From: Halomonas sp. A40-4
GTDB lineage: Bacteria > Pseudomonadota > Gammaproteobacteria > Pseudomonadales > Halomonadaceae
Direction of reading: 5' to 3'
NCBI RefSeq assembly: GCF_015767635.1
Contig: NZ_CP065230.1
Span: forward strand, 3,472,001-3,536,000
DNA: 64,000 nt
Below are positions 35,704-45,767 of the stretch, piece after piece; position 1 is the stretch's first letter; every line of letters starts with the position of its first letter. Below the pieces are notes generated by a model, which did not search any database, had not been told where the DNA came from, and saw only the letters and a program-made list of their open reading frames with translations. A program made the translations under genes and the position numbers.

Positions 35704-36564
35704 ATGCCCGCCCTGGAGCTAAGCCGAGCCCGCTTACCGGCCACCACCGAGATTGACGTGGTAGACGAATTTGGTGATACCCGTCGGCAGGCGATTGCCG
35801 CCGAGCGGGCCTTGACCGTTTATCTCAACAAGCGTGAGATTGTCACGCTGATGACGCTGGGTGACGACCCCGAAGCGCTGGTAGTCGGCTATCTACGTAA
35901 TCAGGGGCTGCTGCGCGCCGCGGCTGACCTTTCGGTCGTTCAGGTGGACTGGGAGGTTGAAGCCGCTGTGGTCGTTACCGGCCACTTACCTGACGACCTT
36001 GAGGCTCGCCTCAGCACTCGCACCGTTACCACCGGTTGCGGGCAAGGAACGGTATTCGGCAAGCTCCTCGATCAGACTGACCTGACCGAGCTGCCTGACA
36101 CGCGGCTGGCCCAGTCCACGCTTTACCAATTGCTGCAAAATCTCAATGCCTATAATGAAACCTACCGTAGCGCCGGGGCGGTGCACGGCTGCGCGCTATG
36201 CTGGCAAAGCGACGTGCTGGATTTCGTTGAAGATGTCGGCAGGCACAACGCCGTGGATACACTAGCAGGCCGCCAGTGGCTGCAACAGGCAGACAGCGCC
36301 GATGCGGATATTTTCTATACCACGGGGCGATTAACTTCAGAAATGGTGCTCAAGGTCGCCCAGATGGGTATCAGCGTCCTGGTATCCCGCTCCGGCGTGA
36401 CCCAAAAAGGCGTCGAGTTGGCGAAACGCTTTGGCGTCATGCTGATTGCCCGCGCCAAAGGCAAGCACTTTCAAGCCATTAACGCTCAAGACCGCCTCAC
36501 GCTGGATGCCATTCCCGCACGCCCGCCTCGCGCCCGTGCAGCCAAACAGGAGGCACGCCAATGA
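35704..36564 (+). CDS. fdhD: Formate dehydrogenase accessory sulfurtransferase FdhD
   Basis: Moves sulfur from the IscS desulfurase to the molybdenum cofactor of formate dehydrogenase. The 286 residues show the FdhD order, including TTGCGQGTVFGK (C112) and VEDVGRHNAVD near 175-185. The classical CxxC of the E. coli protein is reduced here to one cysteine (C112), while an unusual CALC pair (C163, C166) follows the GAVHG segment. GAGGATC precedes the ATG. It heads the fdhD-mobA-moeA-moaA-GTPase operon through ATGA overlaps. Confidence 0.92.
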   Translation: MPALELSRARLPATTEIDVVDEFGDTRRQAIAAERALTVYLNKREIVTLMTLGDDPEALVVGYLRNQGLLRAAADLSVVQVDWEVEAAVVVTGHLPDDLEARLSTRTVTTGCGQGTVFGKLLDQTDLTELPDTRLAQSTLYQLLQNLNAYNETYRSAGAVHGCALCWQSDVLDFVEDVGRHNAVDTLAGRQWLQQADSADADIFYTTGRLTSEMVLKVAQMGISVLVSRSGVTQKGVELAKRFGVMLIARAKGKHFQAINAQDRLTLDAIPARPPRARAAKQEARQ

Positions 36565-37178
36565 TTTCCGCAAAGCAACTTACCGGCATGGTTCTCGCCG
36601 GCGGTGAAGGCCGCCGCATGGGCGGCCGCGATAAAGGCCTCGAACCCTTTGCTGGCCTGCCGTTGATTGCTCATGTCATTCAGCGTTTCGATGGCCGGGT
36701 AGCCGAACTGCTGATCAACGCCAACCGCAACAGCGACGCCTACGAGTTGTTCGCTGATCGTGTCATTGAAGACGCCGAGGGCGGTTTCAAGGGGCCGCTG
36801 ATGGGTATCTACAGCGGCTTGCGCGCCGCTAAAACCCCCTGGCTGCTGGTGGCGCCCTGTGACTCCCCTGCGCTGCCCAACGACCTGGTGGCACGCATGG
36901 TGGCGGGCATCGGCGAGCATGATATTGCCGTTGCCTTTGACGGTGAACGCATGCACCCCGTGGTAGCCTTGATTCGCACCTCTCTGGCTGATGATCTGGC
37001 AACAACGCTGGCCGATGGGGAACGCAAGATCGACCGCTGGTATGCCCGCCATGCCTGGTGCAGGGTCGATATGTCAGACTGCGCGGAAGCCTTTGCCAAC
37101 CTGAACACCGAAGAAGAGAAAATTCGCCTGGAAACAGCGCTTGGCAATGACGCCAGCGCGAAAAAGGCCATCACATGA
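36561..37178 (+). CDS. mobA: Molybdenum cofactor guanylyltransferase MobA
   Basis: Adds GMP to molybdopterin to form the guanine dinucleotide cofactor that formate dehydrogenase needs. The 205 residues begin with the GTP-binding LAGGEGRRMGGRDKGL segment, followed by the magnesium-binding APCDSP and the VAFDGERMHPVVAL stretch. It overlaps fdhD (ATGA at 36561) and moeA (ATGA at 37175). Confidence 0.94.
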   Translation: MISAKQLTGMVLAGGEGRRMGGRDKGLEPFAGLPLIAHVIQRFDGRVAELLINANRNSDAYELFADRVIEDAEGGFKGPLMGIYSGLRAAKTPWLLVAPCDSPALPNDLVARMVAGIGEHDIAVAFDGERMHPVVALIRTSLADDLATTLADGERKIDRWYARHAWCRVDMSDCAEAFANLNTEEEKIRLETALGNDASAKKAIT

Positions 37179-38422
37179 CGCTGTCCTGTTTCGAGCTCGG
37201 CGAGCAGATGCTCAGTGTGAGCGAGGCGCGAACGGCGCTTGCCACCCTGATCGAACGGCCCCTTGTCAGTGAGCGCGTCGCCCTAACGAATGCCCATGGT
37301 CGGCGCCTTGCAGAAGACATTACCGCCACGATTAACGTGCCGCAGAATACCAATGCGGCGATGGACGGTGTGGCCCTGGCCTGGGAGAACAATGCCCAAA
37401 CCCAGTGGGCACTGGCAGGCGATGCCTTTGCCGGCCAGGCGTTTGCGGGCAACGTCGCTGCTGGGCAGTGTGTGCGCATTACGACCGGCGCACCGCTCCC
37501 GCCCGGCACCGATACTGTCATCATGCGCGAGCAGCTGGTCGAGCAGCACGACAGCGTCGTGATTGAAGCGCCTGAGCGTGTCAAACGTGGCCAGAACGTG
37601 CGCCAAGCGGGAGAGGACATCACGATCGGCGACGTCGCCCTTACCGCCGGTACTCGTTTAGACGCCGCCGCCCTGGGGCTGGTCGCCTCGTTGGGCTGGG
37701 CACAAGTACCCGTTTATCAGCGCCCCAGGGTGGCGATTTTCTCGACCGGCAATGAAGTCACAGCCCCAGGCAATACCTTGCCAAGCGATGGCATTTACGA
37801 CGCCAACCGCTTTACCCTGACGGGGCTTCTCATTGAACATGGCGCTGAGGTCATTGACCTTGGCATCTTGCCGGATGACTTTACCGCACTGACGGATACC
37901 CTGGCAGACGCCGCGGCGAAAAGTGACCTGGTGATTTCCAGCGGCGGGGTTTCGGTCGGCCATGCCGATTTTACCCGTGACGCTCTCGAGCACCTTGGGC
38001 GCCTGACGTTCTGGCGGGTGGCCCTCCGCCCTGGGCGCCCCATGGCCTGCGGCTGGCTGGGCACGGCGCATACGCCTTTCGTCGGCCTGCCCGGCAATCC
38101 CGTGGCCGTCATGGTAACCTTCCTGCAGTTTGTGGTGCCGTTGCTGCAGCGGCTCCAGGGTCGGCCGGTGACGTCCCCGCGCCGCCTCCAGGCGGTTGCC
38201 GACGACGCCTTGAAAAGTCGCTTTCAACGGACAGACTTTATCCGTGGCATCTACCATAATGATAAAGAAGGACGGCTACACGTACGCAGCACCGGTGCCC
38301 AGGGGTCGGGCATTTTAACCTCAATGGTGGCCGCTAACTGTTTGATAGAGTTAGCCGATGACCAGGACGGCGTGCAACCAGGTGAGGTCGTCAGCATACA
38401 ACCATTAACGGATTGGCTATGA
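37175..38422 (+). CDS. moeA: Molybdopterin molybdenumtransferase MoeA (copy 2)
   Basis: A 415-residue second MoeA. It has [40 protein letters not shown] and GLPGNPVAV, with all domains present. It differs from copy 1 in several conserved positions (for instance GHAD where copy 1 has GEED). Overlaps on both sides place it in the formate dehydrogenase accessory operon. Such a copy may be dedicated to one enzyme or to tungsten or molybdenum choice; this is inference. Confidence 0.93.
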   Translation: MTLSCFELGEQMLSVSEARTALATLIERPLVSERVALTNAHGRRLAEDITATINVPQNTNAAMDGVALAWENNAQTQWALAGDAFAGQAFAGNVAAGQCVRITTGAPLPPGTDTVIMREQLVEQHDSVVIEAPERVKRGQNVRQAGEDITIGDVALTAGTRLDAAALGLVASLGWAQVPVYQRPRVAIFSTGNEVTAPGNTLPSDGIYDANRFTLTGLLIEHGAEVIDLGILPDDFTALTDTLADAAAKSDLVISSGGVSVGHADFTRDALEHLGRLTFWRVALRPGRPMACGWLGTAHTPFVGLPGNPVAVMVTFLQFVVPLLQRLQGRPVTSPRRLQAVADDALKSRFQRTDFIRGIYHNDKEGRLHVRSTGAQGSGILTSMVAANCLIELADDQDGVQPGEVVSIQPLTDWL

Positions 38423-39411
38423 CCGAGCAACTGATCGACAACTTTGGCCGCCGCATCAACTATGTGCGTATATCGGTAACCGACCGCTGCGACTTCCGCT
38501 GCGTTTACTGCATGAGCGAGGAGATGACCTTTCTGCCCCGCGCGCAGGTTCTTACACTGGAAGAGCTGGCCATGGTCGCCCGCGCCTTTACCGAGCTCGG
38601 CGTCGAGAAAATTCGCCTCACCGGCGGCGAACCCCTGGTACGCCGTGACATCACCCAGTTGGTGGATGAAATCGGCTCGATGCCGGGACTCAACGACTTC
38701 ACCATGACCACCAATGGTGCCAGCCTGCGCAAGCATGCCAAGCAGCTATACGCTGGCGGCATGCGGCGTCTAAACATCAGCCTGGATTCGCTGGACCCGG
38801 AACGCTTCAAACAGCTCACCCGCACCGGCGATCTGGATAAAGTCATCGACGGCATCCATGCCGCCAAGGAAGCCGGCTTCGAGCGCATCAAGCTCAACGC
38901 GGTCATCCTCAAGGGCCGCAACGAGGATGAAGTGCTCGACCTGGTCGACTTTGCCCGCCGCGAAGGGCTGGATATCAGCTTTATCGAGGAAATGCCGCTG
39001 GGCGATGTCTCCGACCACTCCCGCGCGGAAACCTTCTATTCAAGCGATGACGTCCAGGCGCTGATCGAAACCCGCTACCCGCTGATCGCCACCCCGGAAA
39101 CCACGCCCGGCCCCTCGCGTTATTTCCGCATGGCCGACAGCAACAGCCGTATCGGCTTTATTTCGCCACACAGCCATAACTTCTGCGATACCTGCAACCG
39201 CGTTCGCGTGACCGTCGAAGGTCGCTTGCTGCTGTGCCTGGGCAACGAGCATTCGGTCGACTTGCGTGCGGTATTGCGTCGTCACCCGGGGGATATGCAG
39301 GCGCTCAAGGATGCCATCATCAATGCCTTGCCACTTAAACCCGAGCGTCATCATTTCACCACCGACGGTGATGTTCAGGTGGTGCGCTTCATGAACATGA
39401 CCGGCGGCTAA
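38419..39411 (+). CDS. moaA: GTP 3',8-cyclase MoaA
   Basis: Radical SAM enzyme for the first step of molybdopterin synthesis. The SAM cluster cysteines are C24, C28 and C31 (CDFRCVYC). The second cluster near the C-terminus uses [11 protein letters not shown] and LLLCLG, and the C-terminal GG needed for activity is present (MTGG). ATG 38419 is chosen because it overlaps the moeA stop (ATGA); the TTG six bases upstream is not needed. 330 residues is normal. Confidence 0.95.
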   Translation: MTEQLIDNFGRRINYVRISVTDRCDFRCVYCMSEEMTFLPRAQVLTLEELAMVARAFTELGVEKIRLTGGEPLVRRDITQLVDEIGSMPGLNDFTMTTNGASLRKHAKQLYAGGMRRLNISLDSLDPERFKQLTRTGDLDKVIDGIHAAKEAGFERIKLNAVILKGRNEDEVLDLVDFARREGLDISFIEEMPLGDVSDHSRAETFYSSDDVQALIETRYPLIATPETTPGPSRYFRMADSNSRIGFISPHSHNFCDTCNRVRVTVEGRLLLCLGNEHSVDLRAVLRRHPGDMQALKDAIINALPLKPERHHFTTDGDVQVVRFMNMTGG

Positions 39412-40436
39412 TGGTGTCAGCGTTATCCAATGTGCCGGTGCATATCATCACCGGCTTTCTGGGCAGTGGCAAAACATCGCTTATCCACAGCCTGGTCGAG
39501 CAAAAGCCTGTGGATGAAAAATGGGCGATTCTGGTCAACGAGTTTGGCCAGATCGGCATCGACCAGGCAATGTTTGAAGCGCGCGACGATGTGGTGGTTA
39601 AAGGCTTGCCGGGTGGTTGCCTGTGTTGCCAGTTGGCCTTCGTGATGCAGGCCGCTCTGGTCAATCTGTTGTCGCGTAGCCAACCTGACCGGGTGATCAT
39701 CGAGCCTTCCGGCCTTGGTCATCCGGCAGGGTTGGTGGATCTGCTGCGTAGCGAGGCGTTTCAGGGTGTCGTAGACGTACGCGATATTGTGACGACGCTC
39801 GATCCACGTCGCCTGGATGAGCCACGCGTGGTCGACCACGAAACCTTCCGCGACCAGCTCGAGATCGCCGACGCTATTGCCTTGACCATGCGCGACCTAA
39901 GCACCGCCGAGCAACTCAGTGCGGCCCACGCCTTTGTTGCCGAGCGCTGGCCACCGCGCAAGTGGGTCCATGAGGCCGACCATGGTCGGCTGCCGCTGTC
40001 GCTTTTGCTGGAAAGCGACAGCGCTCAACGTAACGCGATTGAAACGCCTGAGGCCCATCAGCCACTACCTGTTCCCCCCAGTCTGGACGGCGGTTTTTTC
40101 GACGTCCCGCCTGCCCCCGGCACGCCGCAATGTGAAACCGGTGCCTCGCTGGGTTACGCAAGTATCGGCTTGCGCTGGCATCCGAGTGATTGCTTTGACC
40201 TGGACGGCCTGGCCGCCTATCTCAGTGAGCTTTCACGGGACGTGCGAGTCAAGGGCGTGTTTCACACCCAGGATGGCTGGCGACAGCTCAACCGAGCTGA
40301 TGGCACGCTAAGCGTCACGCCATCCACCTGGCGTCAGGACTCACGTCTGGAGATCATTGCCCACGAGTCGTCCAGCCCACATATGCCCGATGCGGACACG
40401 CTAAAAGAGGCGCTCGCCGGCACCTTACAAAGCTAA
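39411..40436 (+). CDS. COG0523/CobW-family GTPase (metal chaperone-like)
   Basis: A 341-residue G3E GTPase. Walker A GFLGSGKT is at 15-22 and the metal-binding GCLCC motif at 69-73, as in the CobW/YjiA/ZNG1 group, with a C-terminal CobW domain. The ATG shares a base with the moaA stop (TAATG), so it belongs to the molybdenum operon. Family members supply zinc, cobalt or nickel to client proteins; the metal and client here are unknown. Its last twelve bases overlap the convergent GGDEF-EAL gene. Confidence 0.9.
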   Translation: MVSALSNVPVHIITGFLGSGKTSLIHSLVEQKPVDEKWAILVNEFGQIGIDQAMFEARDDVVVKGLPGGCLCCQLAFVMQAALVNLLSRSQPDRVIIEPSGLGHPAGLVDLLRSEAFQGVVDVRDIVTTLDPRRLDEPRVVDHETFRDQLEIADAIALTMRDLSTAEQLSAAHAFVAERWPPRKWVHEADHGRLPLSLLLESDSAQRNAIETPEAHQPLPVPPSLDGGFFDVPPAPGTPQCETGASLGYASIGLRWHPSDCFDLDGLAAYLSELSRDVRVKGVFHTQDGWRQLNRADGTLSVTPSTWRQDSRLEIIAHESSSPHMPDADTLKEALAGTLQS

Positions 40437-43118
40437 ATGCTCATGCCTAAGCCACATCTCAAGCACGTTCAGAGGCATTGCTTTTCCGTATAGGAAGCCT
40501 TGATAAGCTCGGCAACCATGGGCCAAAAGCCACGCCTGCTGGTCGTCTCTCTCGACGCCTTCGGCCACGATCTCCAGCGACAGACTTTGTGCCAGCGCAA
40601 TGGTACTTTCCACGATGGCAGCATTCGCCTTACTGTCAATCACCTGCTGAACAAAGGATTGATCAATTTTTAACTGATCCAGAGGGAGGTGTGCCAGATA
40701 GGCCAGCGACGAGTAACCAGTACCATAGTCGTCCAGCGCAAAACGCACCCCCTGCTGTTTGAGTTGCAGCATTTTCTCACGGGCATCATCGCGCTCTTCC
40801 ACAAATAGCGACTCCGTCACCTCCAGTTTAAGCTTGTGACTCGGCGCGCCTGTGCGCTGCAATATCGACTCCACCTTGTTAACAAAATCAACCTGCCGGA
40901 ACTGCAGCGGGCTGACGTTGACCGCCACGCTCAATTCGGCAAACCCAGGCTGGTGGGCCCACTGCGCCAGCTGTTGACAGGCAGCCTCCAGCACCCAATC
41001 ACCTACCGGGTTAATCAGCTCGGTCGATTCGAGGAGGGGAATGAACACGCCCGGCATGACCAAGCCGCGTTCAGGATGCTGCCAGCGCAGCAGGCCTTCG
41101 ACCCCTATGCAGCGGCCGTCCTGATCAACTTGAGGCTGGAAATACAGCTGCCATTCTTCATTCGCCAACGCTTGGCGAAGTTCGTTTTCCAGGCGAACCC
41201 GCGCCAACAATTCGGCTTGCATGGTGGGGTCAAAAAAGCTCAACGCACAGCGACCGCTGCTTTTGGCCTGGAAAAGCGCCATGTCCGCCTGCTGCAAGTA
41301 ATCATCGACTGTACTGGTATGATCACTTACCACGGTAATCCCGATACTTGCCGTGACGCTAAGACTGTCATCCCGGACCGTCATCGGCTGGCTGATCATA
41401 TCCTGAAGTTTCTGCGCGATATTTTCGGCCAGTTCAGCGGTATGCTCCCGGCTTTTACCCAGGCCTTCGATCAGCACGGCAAATTCATCGCTTCCCAGCC
41501 GCGCCAGGGTGTCCGTTTCACGCAGCATTTGCCCCATTAAACGTGCAAGATGTTGAAGCAGTTGATCACCAACGTAGTGCCCCAGGGTATCGTTGATTTG
41601 CTTGAAGTTATCGATATCGATAAACAGCAAGGCCCCCCAGCGAGAATGACGATTCACGTCCTTTAAAGCTGCCTCCATGCGGTCCATGAACAGTCGCCGA
41701 TTGGCAAGCCCGGTCAACGGGTCGTAAAACGCCAGTTGATGAATTTCCTGCTCTGCCGCTTTGCTCTCACTAATGTCGCTCATGGTGGCTACGTAATGCG
41801 TCAAGGTGCCTTGCGGGTCGTAAACGGCACTAATGGTCAGCCATTCGGGAAACACATCGCCATTCTTGCGGCGACTCCAGATTTCACCTTCCCAACTACC
41901 GGCTACCTGAACCCGCTGCCATAATTTGCGGTAGAAAGCGGCATCGTGTCGGCCTGAGTTCAACATCCGCGGGCTTTTACCCACCAGTTCGGCTTCGCTA
42001 TAGCCGGTGATTCGCGTAAAGGTATTGTTGACCTTCAACACATGGCCGTTTGCATCGGCAATCAGCATGCCTAGATGGGTCTGGAACGCAGTGGCAGAGA
42101 TTCGCAGCTCCGCTTCACTTTGATGTAACCGATGTTCAAAGCGCAGCCGGTTAAGGTAGTGACGCACACCCCAGGCGCCCAATATTGCGATCAACAGCAT
42201 CACCCCAGCCAGAATCCCGGCACGTTGTCGCCAGTTGGCCAATTGAAGATGAACATCCTCGCCCACGACCACCAAAAGCGGCAGTTCTTCTATCCACTGC
42301 ATCTGAAACAGCCGCTCGCGCTGATCCAGCGGTGAGGTCACACGTAACGACCACTTATCGACATCCCGTTCAAGCATCGCCAGGGTCTCGGGACTGTCCA
42401 CCTGCCATCCAGCGGTGAAGGGATCCTCAAGACTAGGTAAACGGGCAATCAGCTTGAGTTCACCATCTACCAGCGCAATACTTTCGCCGTTGGACACGCC
42501 TAGACGCTGCAAGGCGCGTTCAAAAACCGCAGGGGAAATACGTGCGACCGCTATGCCGTCGAATTCACCGTTATCACGGGTCAAGCGGCGAGCTTGATAA
42601 AGATAGTAGCGCTCGTCAGGGGCGGTCGAATAAAGCGGCGTCACCAGCTCCGTGCGATCGTCCTGATCACGAAATTTTTGAAAAAACGAGCTGCTGCTTA
42701 GGTCGCGACCTATTGAGTCAGCGCTACGTGCGCTGGCCTGAACAATTCCTTCAGCATCGATAACACCAATATCATCGACCCAGTCGACAGAGCGTGTTCG
42801 GTTGCGTAATGCCTGTTGAATAGCAGAAGACTCTCCCTCGGTCGGCATGCCCTCCAGTTGCACCAACTCGGCAACGCTAAAAAGGGCCTGACCGCTTTGC
42901 GCAAAAACGCCTTTTGCCCATTCGACCACGACGTCGGCTCTGGCCGCATTGCGCGTCTCAAGCGTCTGGAGTTCCTGGCGATATTGTTCGTAGAGTATCC
43001 ATGCAAAAATACTCAGGAGCAGCAACAGCGCTACCCCGTAAAGCGTTAAAGCTCCGCGGCGCTGTTGGCGATACTTTTTCGCCAAGTCGGATGTTAACGG
43101 GGCAACAGGTTGTGGCAT
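40425..43118 (-). CDS. CACHE-PAS-GGDEF-EAL sensor (cyclic di-GMP turnover)
   Basis: An 897-residue inner-membrane protein: helix at about 22-44, a periplasmic dCACHE-type sensor to about 297, helix at 299-319, PAS at about 340-450, GGDEF domain with the altered motif GSDEF (542-546) and EAL domain with EGL at 674-676, DDYGTG at 796-801 and K817. The EAL residues needed for catalysis look intact, so phosphodiesterase activity is likely, while cyclase activity is doubtful. It is convergent with and overlaps the GTPase gene by twelve bases. The sensed ligand is unknown. Confidence 0.92.
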   Translation of the reverse strand: MPQPVAPLTSDLAKKYRQQRRGALTLYGVALLLLLSIFAWILYEQYRQELQTLETRNAARADVVVEWAKGVFAQSGQALFSVAELVQLEGMPTEGESSAIQQALRNRTRSVDWVDDIGVIDAEGIVQASARSADSIGRDLSSSSFFQKFRDQDDRTELVTPLYSTAPDERYYLYQARRLTRDNGEFDGIAVARISPAVFERALQRLGVSNGESIALVDGELKLIARLPSLEDPFTAGWQVDSPETLAMLERDVDKWSLRVTSPLDQRERLFQMQWIEELPLLVVVGEDVHLQLANWRQRAGILAGVMLLIAILGAWGVRHYLNRLRFEHRLHQSEAELRISATAFQTHLGMLIADANGHVLKVNNTFTRITGYSEAELVGKSPRMLNSGRHDAAFYRKLWQRVQVAGSWEGEIWSRRKNGDVFPEWLTISAVYDPQGTLTHYVATMSDISESKAAEQEIHQLAFYDPLTGLANRRLFMDRMEAALKDVNRHSRWGALLFIDIDNFKQINDTLGHYVGDQLLQHLARLMGQMLRETDTLARLGSDEFAVLIEGLGKSREHTAELAENIAQKLQDMISQPMTVRDDSLSVTASIGITVVSDHTSTVDDYLQQADMALFQAKSSGRCALSFFDPTMQAELLARVRLENELRQALANEEWQLYFQPQVDQDGRCIGVEGLLRWQHPERGLVMPGVFIPLLESTELINPVGDWVLEAACQQLAQWAHQPGFAELSVAVNVSPLQFRQVDFVNKVESILQRTGAPSHKLKLEVTESLFVEERDDAREKMLQLKQQGVRFALDDYGTGYSSLAYLAHLPLDQLKIDQSFVQQVIDSKANAAIVESTIALAQSLSLEIVAEGVERDDQQAWLLAHGCRAYQGFLYGKAMPLNVLEMWLRHEHLAL

Positions 43119-43278
43119 TGCGCGGACGCCTTGTCATAAAGTGGCACTAAACAAACGGAACCGCCCTAACATAAGCTTAAACGTCGATGATATTGAAGAA
43201 CTATTTTTGAAAAGTACATCGGCCTTTTTCAATTCCTCTATCATTAAATCAACTGATTACCCGCCATGAGAGCTTGAT

Positions 43279-44202
43279 ATGCCCGCGCTTGGTCAAATGA
43301 GCGACTATGAGATTCGCCTGATTCGTATTTTTCAAACAGTGGTGGAGTGCGGTGGCTTTACGGCGGCCGAGACCACGCTGGGCATAAGCCGGTCGGCAAT
43401 CAGCCAGCACATGAACGATCTGGAAGGACGGCTAGGCTTTTCGCTGTGCCAGCGTGGGCGTGGCGGGTTCAGCCTAACCGAGGAGGGCAAAGAGATTTAT
43501 CAGGCAGGCCTGACGCTGCTTTCCGCGCTTGAAACCTTCAAAAGCGATGTCAACGCGCTGCATCAAACCATCAAGGGGGAGCTGAATATTGGCATTACCG
43601 ACAACCTGGTGACGCTACCCGCCATGCATGTCACCCATGCGCTGACCAGGCTCAGCGCCCCGGAACACGATGTGACACTGAACATACACATGGAGCCCTC
43701 GGATGCGGTGATTCGCGGCGTGATGGACGGCCACATGCACGTCGGCGTGGTGCCAGCGGTCAACCTGCCCACCAGCCTGAGTACTCAGCATCTCTACGAC
43801 GAACCTTCCTATCTATACTGCTCGGTGGGACACCCGTTGTTCGATAAGGCCAGTGACCGCCTCACGTTGGACGAGCTTTCACAGCATCCCGCCATATCAC
43901 CACGCTATCCGCTACCTGCTGAGGCACGCCAGGCCCACGATGACCTCAACCTGCGCGCCTCGGCGTCAGACCGTGAGGGCGCGGCGTTTTTGATTCTCAC
44001 CGGGCGTTTTATGGGATTTCTTCCCGAACACGTCGCAGACCAGTGGGTCTCGGCGGGCAAAATGCGCGCCCTGAATACCACAAGTCAGCACTACCTTATT
44101 CCCTTTGTGCTTATTGCACGTCGCGATCGCCGCCCCAATCGTGTGGTTGACGCCTTTTTACACTTCATCAATACGCCACAAACACCAACACCCGGCATTT
44201 AG
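43279..44202 (+). CDS. LysR-family transcriptional regulator
   Basis: A 307-residue regulator with an N-terminal winged HTH (residues about 10-65, SRSAISQHMNDLEGRLGF) and a periplasmic-binding-like effector domain. It lies beside the convergent NCS1 permease gene of the pyrimidine-catabolism cluster, so it may regulate that cluster, but the adjacency is the only support. A 14-bp perfect hairpin overlaps its stop codon. Confidence 0.9.
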   Translation: MPALGQMSDYEIRLIRIFQTVVECGGFTAAETTLGISRSAISQHMNDLEGRLGFSLCQRGRGGFSLTEEGKEIYQAGLTLLSALETFKSDVNALHQTIKGELNIGITDNLVTLPAMHVTHALTRLSAPEHDVTLNIHMEPSDAVIRGVMDGHMHVGVVPAVNLPTSLSTQHLYDEPSYLYCSVGHPLFDKASDRLTLDELSQHPAISPRYPLPAEARQAHDDLNLRASASDREGAAFLILTGRFMGFLPEHVADQWVSAGKMRALNTTSQHYLIPFVLIARRDRRPNRVVDAFLHFINTPQTPTPGI

Positions 44203-44215
44203 CCGGGTGTTGGTG
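44183..44215 (+). terminator. Perfect 14-bp hairpin between convergent lysR and NCS1 genes
   Basis: Arms CACCAACACCCGGC (44183-44196) and GCCGGGTGTTGGTG (44202-44215) with a 5-base loop; it includes the lysR stop codon. There is no T-run, but its place between convergent genes suits a bidirectional end signal. Confidence 0.6.
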
Positions 44216-44246
44216 AGATATGTTGGAGAAGCGCACGTCGCGCGAA

Positions 44247-45767
44247 CTAAGGTAGTTGCTCGGCCGGCTCCTTGTCAGCCACCGGCGCCGGACCCACCGA
44301 CGGTGCGGAGGAAAGCACCTGACTTGCGACATAATAAACGATCGCGCCAAGCGCCGAGCCGGTAAACCAGCCGTAGTCGTAGAACCAGTACATCGTACCG
44401 GTGGTCAGCGAGATTAGCGTTAGCGCAACGGGCACGCCAAAGGCGATAAAACCGGCAATGTTCACCGCAGGATAAACATGGCTGTCCATATACAGACTGG
44501 GCACATCCAAGCGCTGTTTTTTAATCAAAAAGTAATCCACGGCCATGATACCGGCAATCGGGCCAAGCAGGCTGGAATAACCCAGCAGCCAGTTGGAGTA
44601 CATCTGTTCCAGCGATACCCCTGGCGGGATGATGCCCGCTTTTTGGAGCAGGTCATAGCCCATCAGCAACACACCCACCGCACCAGTCATCAGTACACCA
44701 CGGGTCTGATTAATCATTTTGGGCGCAATATTCTGAAAATCATTGGTCGGCGAGACAATATTCGAGGCCGTGTTGGTAGAAATCGTGGCGATGATAATCA
44801 GCAGCATCGCCAGCACTACCCAGAACGGGCTATCGATATAGCCGATCAACCGCACCGGGTCGGCCACGGTTTGACCGACAAGCGTCTCTGAGGCAGCGGT
44901 CATCACCACACCCAGTGAGGCAAAGAAAAACATTGTCAACGGCAGGCCAATCACCTGCCCGACAATCTGATCTTTCTGACTTTTGGCAAAACGACTGAAA
45001 TCGGGAATATTCAGCGACAGGGTCGCCCAAAAGCCTACCATGGCGGTTAACCCGGCAAAGAAGTAGCCATACACTGACGCCCCTTCGGGACGCGATGGCG
45101 GCTGAGCCAGCAGCTCGGTCATCGAGGTGTGCGGCCACGCCCACACCATCAAGCCAATACCCACCGCCAATAGCAACGGTGCGGCCAGGGTTTCCAGCCA
45201 CTTGATCGACTCCGCACCGCGAATGACCACATAAAGATTCATGGCGCCAAACACGAAAAAGCCGATGACTTCACCAACGCCGCCCAGTGCCGCCCACGCG
45301 GGTATCAGTTCCGAGAGCAGCAAGTGAATGGCCAGCCCGCCGAACATGGTTTGAATACCAAACCACCCACACCCGACCAGGGCGCGCACCAGACACGGCA
45401 CGTTGGATCCAAAAATCCCGAACGAAGAGCGCAGCACAACGGGAAAAGGAATCCCGAATTTAGTACCCGGAAAAGCGTTGAGCGTGAGTGGAATCAAGAC
45501 AATCACGTTGGCCAGTAATATCGCGAACAACGCCTCCCCCACGCTCAAGCCAAAGTAGGCGGTCAACACACCCCCAAGTGTGTAGGTGGGTACACAAATC
45601 GCCATCCCCACCCAAAGCGCGGCGATATTCCACTTAGTCCAGGTTCGTTCACTCGCCTGGGTAGGCGCGATGTCCTTGTTGAAGCGCGAGCTATCGCGAA
45701 CATCGTCCCCCACATCCAATTCAATCAGCCCTTCTCGGTCTACCATCTGAGAGGTTGTTTTCGTCAT
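44247..45767 (-). CDS. NCS1-family nucleobase or hydantoin permease
   Basis: A 506-residue transporter with twelve membrane helices and features of the NCS1 (Mhp1/PucI/CodB) family, such as WVGMAICVPTY near the start and FSRFAKSQKDQIVGQ in the middle. These carry uracil, allantoin, cytosine or hydantoins with sodium or protons. ATG 45767 is chosen because GAGGAGAG precedes it; the frame to 45836 is longer than the family. Its neighbours degrade pyrimidines, so uracil, thymine or a dihydropyrimidine is the likely cargo. Confidence 0.92.
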   Translation of the reverse strand: MTKTTSQMVDREGLIELDVGDDVRDSSRFNKDIAPTQASERTWTKWNIAALWVGMAICVPTYTLGGVLTAYFGLSVGEALFAILLANVIVLIPLTLNAFPGTKFGIPFPVVLRSSFGIFGSNVPCLVRALVGCGWFGIQTMFGGLAIHLLLSELIPAWAALGGVGEVIGFFVFGAMNLYVVIRGAESIKWLETLAAPLLLAVGIGLMVWAWPHTSMTELLAQPPSRPEGASVYGYFFAGLTAMVGFWATLSLNIPDFSRFAKSQKDQIVGQVIGLPLTMFFFASLGVVMTAASETLVGQTVADPVRLIGYIDSPFWVVLAMLLIIIATISTNTASNIVSPTNDFQNIAPKMINQTRGVLMTGAVGVLLMGYDLLQKAGIIPPGVSLEQMYSNWLLGYSSLLGPIAGIMAVDYFLIKKQRLDVPSLYMDSHVYPAVNIAGFIAFGVPVALTLISLTTGTMYWFYDYGWFTGSALGAIVYYVASQVLSSAPSVGPAPVADKEPAEQLP

